14,594 bases of DNA from CAYINU01 sp964364855 (GCA_964364855.1 CAYINU010000053.1:1-14594), one strand, 5' to 3'. Shown: positions 6,138 through 14,039, numbered from the stretch's first letter. Translations and numbers: made by a program. The notes: generated by a model not told the origin, from the letters alone.

Positions 6138-7410
6138 GACGCACATCCACCGCCAGATAATGGGCATCTAGTCCTTCGACGCCGGTCAATGTTTTTAGAT
6201 CGGCGTCGGCCTGGCGGAGCGCATCACGCGAATACCCACATACAGACGAATATTTCATAAAGTCCATCACACCCAATGGAGACGCAAACCGGGCCGTTCC
6301 AGATGTCGGTAGCACGTGGTTGGGCCCCGCGTAATAATCGCCCAACGTCACGGGGGAATAGGGCCCAAGGAAAATGGAACCGGCATGCCGAATCCGGCGC
6401 AGCCAAACCTCCGGCGTATCGGACAAAATAACCAGGTGCTCGGATGCAATGGCATTGGTTAATTCTGCAGTCTCATCATCCGAACCGGAGAGAAAAATCC
6501 GGGCGTTTGCCGCTGAGGATTGCAAAATATCAACCCGCGCACAGCGCTTCAGCAACGCGTTAAATGCCGCCGCCACCGCATCGGCAATTTGTGGATCCGC
6601 TGTCAGCACCACAGCCACCGAGTCGGGACCATGTTCAAGTTGAGCCAGCATATCCGCCGCCGCAAAAGTCGCATAATCCAGCCGGTCTATAATCACGGCA
6701 ATTTCGGAAGGACCCGCCGGCTTGTCGATGTCCACGGTGCCGTAGACCAGCTGCTTGGCCAAGGTAACATAGGCATTACCGGGACCCACAATTTTGTCGA
6801 CTTTGGGAATGGTCGCCGTGCCATAGGCCAGGGCAAAAATGGCCTGGGCACCACCCACCTTGAAAATCTGGGTAACGCCACATCGGTCCGCCGCCACAAG
6901 CACCGCCGGATGGACGGTACCGTCCGGACGGGGCGGAGTCACCATGATCACATTTTTCACACCGGCAATCCGGGCCGGAATCGCACCCATTAAAATCGTG
7001 GACGGATAGACTGCTCGTCCGCCAGGCACATACAAGCCGACGGTTTCAATGGCTGCATAACGCGCACCATAGGTTACCCCCGGTTGGGGTGAGGCTGTCC
7101 AGTCCCTCGGAATCTGGTGCCCATGATAAGCACGGATATTTTGGATGGCCCTATCAAAAGCGGCCATCGTGGATTCTGGAAGCGCCGCATAGGCAGCTTG
7201 GATTTCGGCTTCGGAAACCCACATGGAAAAGGATTCGGGAACGCGATCAAATTCGCGTGTATATCGCAATACGGCAGCCTCACCGGTGCGGCGCACGTCG
7301 TCTTGCATGAATTGCACGCGGGCCAGTATGGCCGGATCCTGTGTGGCATCGTTTCGGGCATGCAAGGCCGCGATTGCCTGGTCAAATTCTCCGGTTCGGA
7401 TCTCAATCAT
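6112..7410 (-). CDS. hisD: Histidinol dehydrogenase
   Basis: This zinc enzyme performs the last two steps of histidine synthesis, oxidising L-histidinol through histidinal to histidine with NAD. The 432 residues match the usual length. Family motifs are intact: VGLYVPGG (124-131), KVGGAQAIFALAYGT (184-198), VDKIVGPGNAYV (204-215) and PAGPSE (231-236). The expected zinc ligands are Gln257 and His260 in AQLEH, Asp358 in GDYYAGPNHVLPT, and His417 in EGLDAH. The catalytic Glu324-His325 pair is in ASEH. ATG 7410 overlaps the aroA stop in ATGA, so translation is probably coupled. No other his gene is in the window; an isolated hisD beside aroA is unusual but not unknown. The converging propeller gene overlaps the last 26 bases. 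Confidence 0.97.
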   Translation of the reverse strand: MIEIRTGEFDQAIAALHARNDATQDPAILARVQFMQDDVRRTGEAAVLRYTREFDRVPESFSMWVSEAEIQAAYAALPESTMAAFDRAIQNIRAYHGHQIPRDWTASPQPGVTYGARYAAIETVGLYVPGGRAVYPSTILMGAIPARIAGVKNVIMVTPPRPDGTVHPAVLVAADRCGVTQIFKVGGAQAIFALAYGTATIPKVDKIVGPGNAYVTLAKQLVYGTVDIDKPAGPSEIAVIIDRLDYATFAAADMLAQLEHGPDSVAVVLTADPQIADAVAAAFNALLKRCARVDILQSSAANARIFLSGSDDETAELTNAIASEHLVILSDTPEVWLRRIRHAGSIFLGPYSPVTLGDYYAGPNHVLPTSGTARFASPLGVMDFMKYSSVCGYSRDALRQADADLKTLTGVEGLDAHYLAVDVRLNGYKSEQ

Positions 7411-8768
7411 GCAAACGTGACCCCCAGTGACACCATAATCTGGACAAAGTTGGGAAAGGACGTAGCCATGCAGTCGGTGTTGTGGACGGTGACGCGGCGT
7501 CCCGCCGCCACCGCGCCCACAAGCGCGGCCATCGCGATGCGATGGTCACCGCCCGAGTCTACTTCAAAGGGAATATGCCGGAGTTGTTCAGCTTCGCCGG
7601 GTGGCAATTGTTCCACTCGGAATCCATCTTCGTATTCAACAAACGTCCCTCCCATGGCTTGGATCACCGACAGCGTGGTGCGAATGCGGTCCGACTCTTT
7701 GACTCGAAGTTCTTTGGCCCCTCGCACCTCGAACCCGCCATCAGCCCAAAGACCCGTGATGGCCAAAATCGGGATTTCATCGATGAGGATAGGGATTTCG
7801 TTGGGCAAAATATCCGTCCGGCGCAAGGAGGGGGATGATCCCACCACGATATTGCCCATAGGCTCTCCCACGCGCATGTTGCGGGGAGGAATTTCCATAT
7901 TGGCCCCCATGCGCTGGAGCACTCGCAAAACCGCATCCCGGGTCGGATTGACCCCCACATGGGTGATACGGATCTTGGCACAGGGATGTAGCAAGCCCAA
8001 CACGATAAAAAAAGCGGCCGAGGAAATATCACCCGGGATTTCCAAAACCCCATCAACATGTAATTTCTTTCCGCCCGTCAACGTCACCGCCAACCCCTCT
8101 CGGCGAATCTCTGCACCAAATGCCTCCAACATGCGTTCCGTATGGTCACGGGTGACCTGCGGCTCGATAACAGTGACCGTAATCGGCTGAGTGATTGCAG
8201 CAAGCAAAATCGCCGATTTCACCTGGGCGCTGGCCACCGGCAATTCATAAGTGATCGGTTTTAAGGCTATTTCTTCTCCCTTTTTGAACCCCTTGTTGAT
8301 CGTCAGGGGAGGCCGTACGTCATCGCCCGAAGACTGCCCATCAATGCGGGCCCCCATTTGATTGAGCACCCGAGTCACCCGGCCCATAGGCCGTTTTTGA
8401 ACAGAGGTATCGCCTGTTATCCGGCTCTCAAAAGGCTGGGCAGAAAGAAGTCCCGTCATCAACCGAATACACGTCCCCGAATTGCCCGCATCTAATATTT
8501 CGCTGGGTCTTTCGAGGCCATGCAGGCCCCGACCCGATATCGTTACCGTTTGGGCTTTCGGGTCAGTATCGATATGGACTCCCATCACGCGAAACATGGT
8601 CATCGTGTTCTGGCAATCTTGGGAAAAAAGAAAACGCTGCACCCGTACCTTGCTTTCGCTAATAGCCCCAATCATTAACGCGCGATGCGAGATGGATTTA
8701 TCACCCGGAATATCCGCGATAGTCTCCGATATGCGGCCCGGAATGGTAATGATTTGCAGATCTGCCAT
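7407..8768 (-). CDS. aroA: 3-Phosphoshikimate 1-carboxyvinyltransferase (EPSP synthase)
   Basis: The enzyme joins shikimate-3-phosphate and phosphoenolpyruvate in the shikimate pathway to chorismate. From ATG 8768 the product is 453 residues. Key motifs are PGDKSISHR (21-29), LDAGNSGTCIRLM (92-104), DTSVQKRPMGR (120-130), SAQVKSAILLA, TRDHTERML, NPTRDAVL, DEIPILA, ELRVKESDRI and DHRIAMA. The LDAGNSGT form resembles Bacillus-type enzymes rather than E. coli LFLGNAGT. RDHTE, GDKS, SAQVK and NPTR together fit the signature used for CP4-like enzymes, although the Gly of NSGT is retained. ATG 8768 is preferred because it follows the upstream stop by four bases and starts just before the conserved fold. 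A TTG at 8843 would add 25 residues that overlap the upstream gene. The 3' end overlaps hisD by four bases. Confidence 0.97.
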   Translation of the reverse strand: MADLQIITIPGRISETIADIPGDKSISHRALMIGAISESKVRVQRFLFSQDCQNTMTMFRVMGVHIDTDPKAQTVTISGRGLHGLERPSEILDAGNSGTCIRLMTGLLSAQPFESRITGDTSVQKRPMGRVTRVLNQMGARIDGQSSGDDVRPPLTINKGFKKGEEIALKPITYELPVASAQVKSAILLAAITQPITVTVIEPQVTRDHTERMLEAFGAEIRREGLAVTLTGGKKLHVDGVLEIPGDISSAAFFIVLGLLHPCAKIRITHVGVNPTRDAVLRVLQRMGANMEIPPRNMRVGEPMGNIVVGSSPSLRRTDILPNEIPILIDEIPILAITGLWADGGFEVRGAKELRVKESDRIRTTLSVIQAMGGTFVEYEDGFRVEQLPPGEAEQLRHIPFEVDSGGDHRIAMAALVGAVAAGRRVTVHNTDCMATSFPNFVQIMVSLGVTFA

Positions 8769-8772
8769 GGGT

Positions 8773-9078
8773 TTAGATAATGTGACCGCGGTTTTTGCGG
8801 TAGGACTGTTCCCACCCACTGCTGCCACGGTTTGAAAATCCAAATCCGGACGCCGGCCGTACGTGATGCATGTCGATCGTATGCACCTGTAGGTTGCGGG
8901 ACACTGGCAAGGCCATCTCCGTTACCATCAACCGCACGCGGCGCTCGCGTTGGTCCACCTGGCCTCTGAGGATTTTGAGAAAATCCCGGGCCAGGAAATT
9001 GAATTCCTTCATAAACGGAATCATGCGCTTGGCCCCTTGGGGATTGAGTTTTTTGGGTGAGTTGGAAGATTGGGTCAT
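8773..9078 (-). CDS. Unrecognised 101-residue basic protein
   Basis: No family is recognised. The protein is basic, with no signal peptide or membrane segment. It begins MTQSSNSPKKLNPQGAKRMI, has a middle region likely to be helical (FMKEFNFLARDFLKILRGQV, about 22-41), then a beta-like stretch RVRLMVTEMALPVSRNLQVH and a Gly/Ser/Arg-rich tail. The evidence that it is real is its position: its ATG overlaps the stop of the upstream 207-residue gene as ATGA (9075-9078), and its stop lies four bases before the aroA ATG. That packing suggests translation coupled to both neighbours. It may act together with the 207-residue protein. The function is unknown, and the reading frame could still be a chance opening. 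Confidence 0.6.
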   Translation of the reverse strand: MTQSSNSPKKLNPQGAKRMIPFMKEFNFLARDFLKILRGQVDQRERRVRLMVTEMALPVSRNLQVHTIDMHHVRPASGFGFSNRGSSGWEQSYRKNRGHII

Positions 9079-9698
9079 GGGGCTTTGGGAGGTTGTTTCG
9101 CGGCACGGGCGCGCTTGGCATTGGCTTTGGCTTGATTTTCCATGATATCCAGTTGTCTGAGCCGTTTTTTGAGGTGGTCAAACCGATGCAGGTAATCAAA
9201 AAACTGATCCGATGCCCGCCGTTCATCCTCGGATAAGGGCAGCTGCTTAAACTCCGCTTCCAGTTGAAGCAGCTGTTCCAGTTTGGCTCCGAAGGGGGTT
9301 TTGTTGGACGCCTGCTTTTTGCGCAGTTTTGTTGCTTCTTCGGGAGAAAACATTTCGCTGATCAATGCTGCGATCAATTGATCGAGTTCATTGGCGCCGC
9401 GTACCCCCGCAAGGTGTTGGGAGTGCTGGGCCATTTCGGCCATGACTTGGCTCTGTTGCAGCACCACATCTGTGCGGTATTGCTGATCCAATTGTTGTTG
9501 TTGAGCGGATTTGTCCCGGCCGGCTTGATCGTTGACTTTTGTTTTGGACTGGTCGCGGGCCAAATTGGCAAAGGCCTTCATTTCATCGGTCAGTTCTGAA
9601 ATTTGCCGGGAAAACGCAGCGCCAGACTCGTTTGCTTCTGCGCCATGAGACTGCACTTGTCGTACAAAAGACGCCCCTATTTGGCCTGAAATTTCCAC
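9075..9698 (-). CDS. Unrecognised 207-residue helical, Gln-rich coiled-coil protein
   Basis: No family is recognised. The product is almost entirely helical and charged, with no membrane segment or signal peptide. A Gln-rich stretch (64-98, including SAQQQQLDQQYR) and heptad-like leucines at about 138-152 (AKLEQLLQLEAEFKQ) and 165-187 suggest coiled coils. The C-terminus is Lys/Ala/Pro-rich (KANAKRARAAKQPPKAP), as in proteins that touch nucleic acid or partner proteins. The start is GTG 9698, five bases after the methyltransferase stop, with GAGAGG about 11 bases upstream. It overlaps the next gene by four bases. The pattern of N-terminal helices, Gln-rich linker and coiled coil could fit a secretion-system, cell-surface or structural protein, but nothing here decides between them. 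Confidence 0.75.
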   Translation of the reverse strand: MEISGQIGASFVRQVQSHGAEANESGAAFSRQISELTDEMKAFANLARDQSKTKVNDQAGRDKSAQQQQLDQQYRTDVVLQQSQVMAEMAQHSQHLAGVRGANELDQLIAALISEMFSPEEATKLRKKQASNKTPFGAKLEQLLQLEAEFKQLPLSEDERRASDQFFDYLHRFDHLKKRLRQLDIMENQAKANAKRARAAKQPPKAP

Positions 9699-9703
9699 GA
9701 CAA

Positions 9704-10480
9704 TCAGCCTCTCGTTTTAATAAAACGCTCATACAATACAATACCAGAACTCACAGCGACATTTAAGGAGTCAATCGTCGGATCTGTGGGGATACGAAGG
9801 GTGTGGGTGATGCGACGCAGGACCGCCGGATTTTGGATACCCCTGCCCTCCGAGCCCATCACGACCACGCAGCACTCCGGCCATGAAAAGGTCGTTACCT
9901 TATCGGATGCTTGCGTCGACGCAGCCACCCACGGCAATTGCGGGTCTAGCAGATCCAAAACCGCGTCTCCCGACCACACTGGCACGTGAAAATAACTACC
10001 GGAACTGGCGCGCAACGCCTCGGGGTGGGCCGTATCGGCGCACCCCGACAATGCGACCACCGCATCCACGCCAAAGGCGTGAGCGTTGCGCACCACCGCC
10101 CCTATATTTTGCGGATGCTGAAGTCCATCCAATACCAGGACGGTGTTGGCTTTTCGGAGCAGATCATCTGGCCAAACCGGTTTTTTAACCATAGCCGCCA
10201 TAGCGGGCTCCGAGCGGATACCCAGCAACGACTGCATCAGTCGGGCCGACACTTCCACACATCGAATCGGCTGTGCCCAACTGGGCAATCGCATGCCCTC
10301 GGTCACCCAAAGGGTATCCAGGGTGCAAGAAGCAGATCGGGCTACCTCCGCAATCACCTTCGGGTTTTCAATCCACACCCAGTCGATCTCCCGCCGGTGC
10401 CGCGCATCGGTTTGCCAGCGGCGAACAGCAACCACCAAGGGATTTTGATCCGATGAAATAACTGTTCCCCGCGGCCTCAT
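9704..10480 (-). CDS. SpoU/TrmH-family RNA 2'-O-methyltransferase
   Basis: This is a SAM-dependent 2'-O-ribose methyltransferase of the SPOUT (trefoil knot) class, most likely acting on 23S rRNA. The N-terminal part (SSDQNPLVVAVRRWQTDARH, 9-28) matches the substrate-binding domain opening common in TsnR/YsgA-type enzymes. The three SpoU motifs are intact: motif 1 at 115-142 with Asn125 and Arg131 (LQHPQNIGAVVRNAHAFG), motif 2 CVVVMGSEGRGI (204-215) and motif 3 SLNVAVSSGIVLYE (238-251). The 258 residues fit the family. The N-terminus differs from classical RlmB, so I give no symbol; the target nucleotide cannot be told from sequence. Its ATG overlaps the ispF stop as ATGA. A cysS-rlmB or ispF-rlmB neighbourhood is common in bacteria. 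Confidence 0.93.
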   Translation of the reverse strand: MRPRGTVISSDQNPLVVAVRRWQTDARHRREIDWVWIENPKVIAEVARSASCTLDTLWVTEGMRLPSWAQPIRCVEVSARLMQSLLGIRSEPAMAAMVKKPVWPDDLLRKANTVLVLDGLQHPQNIGAVVRNAHAFGVDAVVALSGCADTAHPEALRASSGSYFHVPVWSGDAVLDLLDPQLPWVAASTQASDKVTTFSWPECCVVVMGSEGRGIQNPAVLRRITHTLRIPTDPTIDSLNVAVSSGIVLYERFIKTRG

Positions 10481-10962
10481 CCGCGTTGGTTCAACAGAAC
10501 GACGGCGGACGCCGATAACCCTTCCAATCGCCCTACAAATCCCATTCGTTCCGTTGTGCCGGCTTTGATGGAGACTCTGTCAACTCCAGTCTGTAATGCA
10601 CCGGCAATGTTTAAGCACATCTGCTGAATATAGAGGTTTAATTTGGGTTCCTGGGCATTGATCATCACGTCCATATTGACGACGTAAAACCCCTTCTCTT
10701 TGACCAGGCGTTGGACATGGGCCAGCAGCTGCATGCTATCCGCCCCACGATAGGCGGGGTCGGTATCGGGAAAATGATCGCCAATGGAGCCGAGGGCCAA
10801 GGCCCCCAACATGGCGTCCATGACGGCATGAATAATGACGTCGGCATCACTATGTCCCATCAGCCCCTTATCATAAGGAATGGTCACCCCGCCCAAAATT
10901 AAGGGACGCCCTGCCACCAACTGATGAACATCAAACCCATAGCCCACACGCATCGTATCCAT
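10477..10962 (-). CDS. ispF: 2-C-methyl-D-erythritol 2,4-cyclodiphosphate synthase
   Basis: IspF forms the cyclic diphosphate in the non-mevalonate (MEP) pathway to isoprenoids, releasing CMP. The 161 residues match the family. Motifs are GYGFDVH (7-13) with metal ligands Asp11 and His13, GLMGHSDADVIIHAVMDAML (33-52) with third ligand His45, IGDHFPDTDP (60-69) and the signature IKAGTTERMGFVGR.EG (132-148). The start at 10962 lies 23 bases after the upstream stop. A second Met at residue 4 is also possible; neither has a clear Shine-Dalgarno. A hexamer TATCAT eight bases upstream could be a -10 box, but no convincing -35 goes with it. The presence of IspF shows the organism uses the MEP pathway. 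Confidence 0.97.
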   Translation of the reverse strand: MDTMRVGYGFDVHQLVAGRPLILGGVTIPYDKGLMGHSDADVIIHAVMDAMLGALALGSIGDHFPDTDPAYRGADSMQLLAHVQRLVKEKGFYVVNMDVMINAQEPKLNLYIQQMCLNIAGALQTGVDRVSIKAGTTERMGFVGRLEGLSASAVVLLNQRG

Positions 10963-10985
10963 GGGCTTTTATGATACCCCGAGAT

Positions 10986-12116
10986 TTAGGGCGAGGCTAG
11001 CGCGGCAACGCGATCCGTAGCCGGACGTATCCGAAATGCCTCAACGTGTTTAAGACCAGTGAAATCTTTGCCAACGGATAGGGGCATTGGGCCCCACTCC
11101 CCATTTACTTTAGCCTCTACCAGATCGCCAGGACGAATAAATCCCAAGAACAGGGGCATTTCGCCTTCCAATGGTTTATACAATCCCGCCACCGGCGCCA
11201 AAACCATATACACCGGACTGCCTTTTATATAGGCCAAATTTTCCGAACGGGCGTGCACTTCGGGCACAATTTGAAACCCGCCCAATTGACCGGGAGGAGC
11301 CGTCTTAACATCAATAACGCCGGGGTGATTGGCGCGAATACGTCCGCCATCCTCAAAAATACCGCCCAAAAACCGCCCCGACCCGAATATACGTTGCAAC
11401 ACCCGTCCCAAAACCACTGGTGTATCATCGCCCCGATAGAAACGCACTTCCCCTCCCACGATATTGTCGAGCTCGATGGACCAAGTCGGTACCGGCGCAC
11501 GTTGGGCAATAAAAACCAGCACATCCCCAATCGCCGGTGCATAGTAGTCCGGCCAGGGATCCAGCGTACCGTTGACCGTCGTTGCCAGATAGACCGGATC
11601 TCCCAACCGCAACGATGCTTCACCGCCGAAAAGGCCCTTTCCACCTGGAATGTCTGTAAATAACGTAGATGCGCTATCCTTATAGGACGTCGATACGGTT
11701 TTTTCGTCCTGAAATTCTTTTGGCAAGATTGAAAACACCGCCGCATGTTTACTGGGATGCGCGACTTTGACATGGATCGCGTTGACCGCCGTAGCGGTCA
11801 CGGCACCGACATACCCCCAATCCGACGCTGTAAATTCAAAATCCCACATCAGGTGCACTACCCGGTCAATGGGTACGATCACACGACCTAATGGCAACCA
11901 TGTTTTACCCTGGTCCCGGCTCAGTAATATCGATCCGGATACTTGGTTTTCAATCGCGATACGGTAAAGCTCTGGCCGCAACAGTTGCGCACGTTCTGTC
12001 CGTGGCGGAGCATATAGCCTTCCTTCATCCGCAACAATACTCGCTGTTGATAACAGCCATCCCATAAAAAGCGCAGCATAGCCGATCGCCAAGGTCGCCC
12101 GTTGTGAACCCTTCAT
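10986..12116 (-). CDS. Exported protein of unknown function with an Asp-box motif
   Basis: This 376-residue protein starts with a signal peptide (MKGSQRATLAIGYAALFMGW, cleavage likely near SIVA-DE at about 29), so it is probably periplasmic or surface-exposed. Residues 66-73 read SRDQGKTW, an exact Asp-box (S-x-D-x-G-x-T-W) of the kind found in sialidase/BNR beta-propellers, but only one copy is evident. The rest is rich in beta strands and in Gly/Val with no membrane segments. I recognise no family. ATG 12116 is chosen because it overlaps the MFS transporter stop as ATGA (12113-12116) and begins the signal peptide; the frame is open to 12503, but that extension overlaps the transporter gene and looks like out-of-frame coding. 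Coupling to the transporter suggests a shared substrate, a substrate-binding role or an envelope function; this is inference. Confidence 0.78.
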   Translation of the reverse strand: MKGSQRATLAIGYAALFMGWLLSTASIVADEGRLYAPPRTERAQLLRPELYRIAIENQVSGSILLSRDQGKTWLPLGRVIVPIDRVVHLMWDFEFTASDWGYVGAVTATAVNAIHVKVAHPSKHAAVFSILPKEFQDEKTVSTSYKDSASTLFTDIPGGKGLFGGEASLRLGDPVYLATTVNGTLDPWPDYYAPAIGDVLVFIAQRAPVPTWSIELDNIVGGEVRFYRGDDTPVVLGRVLQRIFGSGRFLGGIFEDGGRIRANHPGVIDVKTAPPGQLGGFQIVPEVHARSENLAYIKGSPVYMVLAPVAGLYKPLEGEMPLFLGFIRPGDLVEAKVNGEWGPMPLSVGKDFTGLKHVEAFRIRPATDRVAALASP

Positions 12117-13345
12117 AGCTCTACAAAATCGAGGTCTTTTCCGTAGGTCTCTTCGATAGAAAACAGCGCCCAAAACGCCACACCCACGCACAAGGCGCCG
12201 ACCAACCCCGCGCTGACGATGATGCCGCGGGTCGGCTCCAAAAACCGAAACAGCAGAGTCAGGGGCACCACGGCACCTCGCACAAAATTGGGAACGGTTA
12301 TGGCTACGGTACCCCGCAGATTGGTGCCAAACTGTTCTGCAGCAATGGTCACAAACACCGCCCAGTACCCAATGGCAATACCCAAAACAAACGTGGTCAA
12401 GTAAAACACCGCCGGGCTTTCCTTTGGCATCAGCAGGTATACCAGGATCATGCCGGCCGTCATCGTTAAAAACAAAAAAACAGCCTTGCGTCGGGACCGC
12501 CATACTTGGCTGAGCGCGCCACTGGCCGCATCGCCGATCACCAATCCCAAATAGCAGGCCATTAGCGCCTTGCCGGCTTGGATAGGGAACGGCAAACCCA
12601 AGGCCTTTCCGATTTCAGGAGAAAAGGTAATCAAAATTCCCACGACATACCACAGCGGCATACCGATCAAAATGCATTTGAGATAACGTCCCGCGGTATG
12701 CCAAGACGAGAACAATTTGAAAAAATTACCCCGCGACACCGTTTTGTTTTCAGCCAAGTTCCGGTAAAGGCCGGATTCGTAAACCCCAAAACGGAGCACC
12801 AATAGCACCAGTCCCAATCCGCCACCGATCCAGTAATTCATTCGCCAGTCAAAAAAATCGGCGATTAGCCCTGCGAATACCGCACCGGCTACCCCCACTG
12901 AGGCAATCAACATCGTACCGTAGCCGCGCAGGTCTTTGGGCAAGGACTCCGCAACCAGGGTAATGCCGGCCCCCAGCTCCCCTGCCAACCCGACTCCAGC
13001 CAAAAAGCGCCACAGTGCGTAGTAAGGCACCGTATCCACAAACCCATTTGCGATATTGGCCACCGAATACAGGACAATCGAACCAAAGAGAACCGACAGG
13101 CGGCCCCTTTTATCGGCCAGCACACCCCACAAAATACCGCCCACCAGCATCCCGATCATCTGGACATTGAGCAAAAACACACCTTGTTCAAACACCGCCT
13201 GGCCCGAAAGGCCAATGCTTTTTAGGCTGGGAACCCGGACAATGCTAAATAGCACGAGGTCATAAATATCGACAAAATAGCCCAGGGCCGACACCCAAAC
13301 GATGATAGAAAAAATGGGTTTAATTTTGTGAAAAAGCGAAGGCAT
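12113..13345 (-). CDS. MFS transporter, 12 membrane segments
   Basis: This 410-residue inner-membrane protein has about 12 hydrophobic helices. Helix 1 contains GYFVDIYDLVLFS with Asp26 and Asp29, as in MHS/AAHS-type symporters. The loop between helices 2 and 3 carries motif A, GVLADKRGRLSVLFGS (74-89). The region GLAGELGAGITLVAESLPK (119-137) with RGYG following is typical of the sugar- and organic-acid-transporting MFS branches. The substrate cannot be told from sequence. ATG 13345 is directly followed by a charged start and helix 1. A TATAAT box only six bases upstream and the absence of a Shine-Dalgarno suggest a leaderless mRNA. The stop overlaps the next gene by four bases. Confidence 0.93.
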   Translation of the reverse strand: MPSLFHKIKPIFSIIVWVSALGYFVDIYDLVLFSIVRVPSLKSIGLSGQAVFEQGVFLLNVQMIGMLVGGILWGVLADKRGRLSVLFGSIVLYSVANIANGFVDTVPYYALWRFLAGVGLAGELGAGITLVAESLPKDLRGYGTMLIASVGVAGAVFAGLIADFFDWRMNYWIGGGLGLVLLVLRFGVYESGLYRNLAENKTVSRGNFFKLFSSWHTAGRYLKCILIGMPLWYVVGILITFSPEIGKALGLPFPIQAGKALMACYLGLVIGDAASGALSQVWRSRRKAVFLFLTMTAGMILVYLLMPKESPAVFYLTTFVLGIAIGYWAVFVTIAAEQFGTNLRGTVAITVPNFVRGAVVPLTLLFRFLEPTRGIIVSAGLVGALCVGVAFWALFSIEETYGKDLDFVEL

Positions 13346-13351
13346 AGTGCG

Positions 13352-13382
13352 ATTATATCGAGTGGCTTGCTCGGACCGTCAA
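13352..13382 (-). promoter_or_regulatory. Promoter of the MFS transporter gene, likely giving leaderless mRNA
   Basis: The minus strand has TTGACG (13382-13377) and a perfect TATAAT (13357-13352) with a long 19-base spacer. Only six bases separate the -10 box from the ATG at 13345, so transcription would begin at or next to the start codon. The -35 box overlaps the stop codon of the upstream NlpE-DUF333 gene. Confidence 0.6.
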
Positions 13383-14017
13383 TGGGCGTCGATGTAAGGA
13401 CGGCATAACTGTCGGTTAAATAGCGCCCATTCCTCGCATTCCTGGCCATCAGGAAACACACACATTCCATAGGCATTACCCATCCGATCCGCATGTAGTT
13501 GGGTTTTGCCTCCCAGTTTGGCACAATGAACAGAAGCCGGATTGGCCATCCCGATCTTTTCTTCGCGATCCAGGGTGAAGTTCAGCGACGAAACGATAGG
13601 CCTTTTGTTCATGTCCAAAAGCCGAATTTGCGCCGTACTGATTCGCTCAAAATACATGGGCATCGTCCGATCCAGGGGGTTTAGTGCCAGCACTTGCATA
13701 TCCAAATTGGCCGTCACCAACCGAGAGACGTTAAACACGCCAGTTGACTCAAAAGGCGCCACGTCTCGGCCCAAATAAATCTGACGCAGCGTATAAGTGC
13801 CGTTTACCGAGGCATCGTCTCGTGATTCTAAGGTCACGATCATATCAATCCCCTCGCAATCCGCGCAGGGAATGGCACCGCGATAGGTCACCGACTGGTA
13901 CCCCACCGGGGTCACCAAAGGTCCGGCTGGGGTTGCATAACTATTGCGTGCAGCCAGAGCCCCCGGTCCTGTCCCCAGCAACATACCCAACATCAGCAGC
14001 ACAACACAGGTTTTCAC
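13379..14017 (-). CDS. Exported NlpE-like / DUF333 two-domain protein
   Basis: The product (212 residues from GTG 14017) has a signal peptide, KTCVVLLMLGMLLGTGPGAL, with likely cleavage after Ala-Leu-Ala-Ala (20-23). Residues 40-110 match the NlpE N-terminal domain: YRGAIPCADCEGID (45-58) with the CxxC Cys51/Cys54, then GTYTLRQIYLGRD. NlpE senses surface and envelope stress in E. coli. Residues 158-205 match DUF333: MANPASVHCAKLGGK, GMCVFPDGQECEEWALF and a final Cys. No lipobox Cys is present, so it looks periplasmic rather than a lipoprotein, unlike NlpE. The frame is open upstream to 14329 but that part overlaps the divergent gene and looks non-coding. GTG 14017 lies eight bases after a -10 box with no Shine-Dalgarno. 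The function is unknown; a redox or envelope-stress role is an inference. Confidence 0.82.
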   Translation of the reverse strand: MKTCVVLLMLGMLLGTGPGALAARNSYATPAGPLVTPVGYQSVTYRGAIPCADCEGIDMIVTLESRDDASVNGTYTLRQIYLGRDVAPFESTGVFNVSRLVTANLDMQVLALNPLDRTMPMYFERISTAQIRLLDMNKRPIVSSLNFTLDREEKIGMANPASVHCAKLGGKTQLHADRMGNAYGMCVFPDGQECEEWALFNRQLCRPYIDAH

Positions 14018-14039
14018 TGCTTGGCAGTATACGTATAAT
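14011..14039 (+). promoter_or_regulatory. Promoter of the CmoA-like gene
   Basis: A perfect TATAAT (14034-14039) lies seven bases before ATG 14047, with TTTTCA (14011-14016) at the ideal 17-base distance (4/6 match). The mRNA would start at about the ATG. The box shares the palindrome TATACGTATA (14028-14037) with the opposite-strand -10 box, so the two polymerases would compete. Confidence 0.6.

Noticed and set aside
7117..8190. Long open frame (357 codons) on the plus strand
   Set aside because: It lies antisense to aroA and hisD, whose motifs are complete, and its product is low in protein-like patterns (Arg/Ser/Pro-rich). It is a reverse-strand shadow.
8769..8843. 25-residue N-terminal extension of AroA from TTG 8843
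   Set aside because: It overlaps the preceding gene and adds no conserved residues.
12117..12503. N-terminal extension of the 376-residue exported protein
   Set aside because: These 129 codons overlap the MFS gene in another frame on the same strand, and the residues (many Cys, His, Arg) look out-of-frame; the ATG at 12116 begins a signal peptide.
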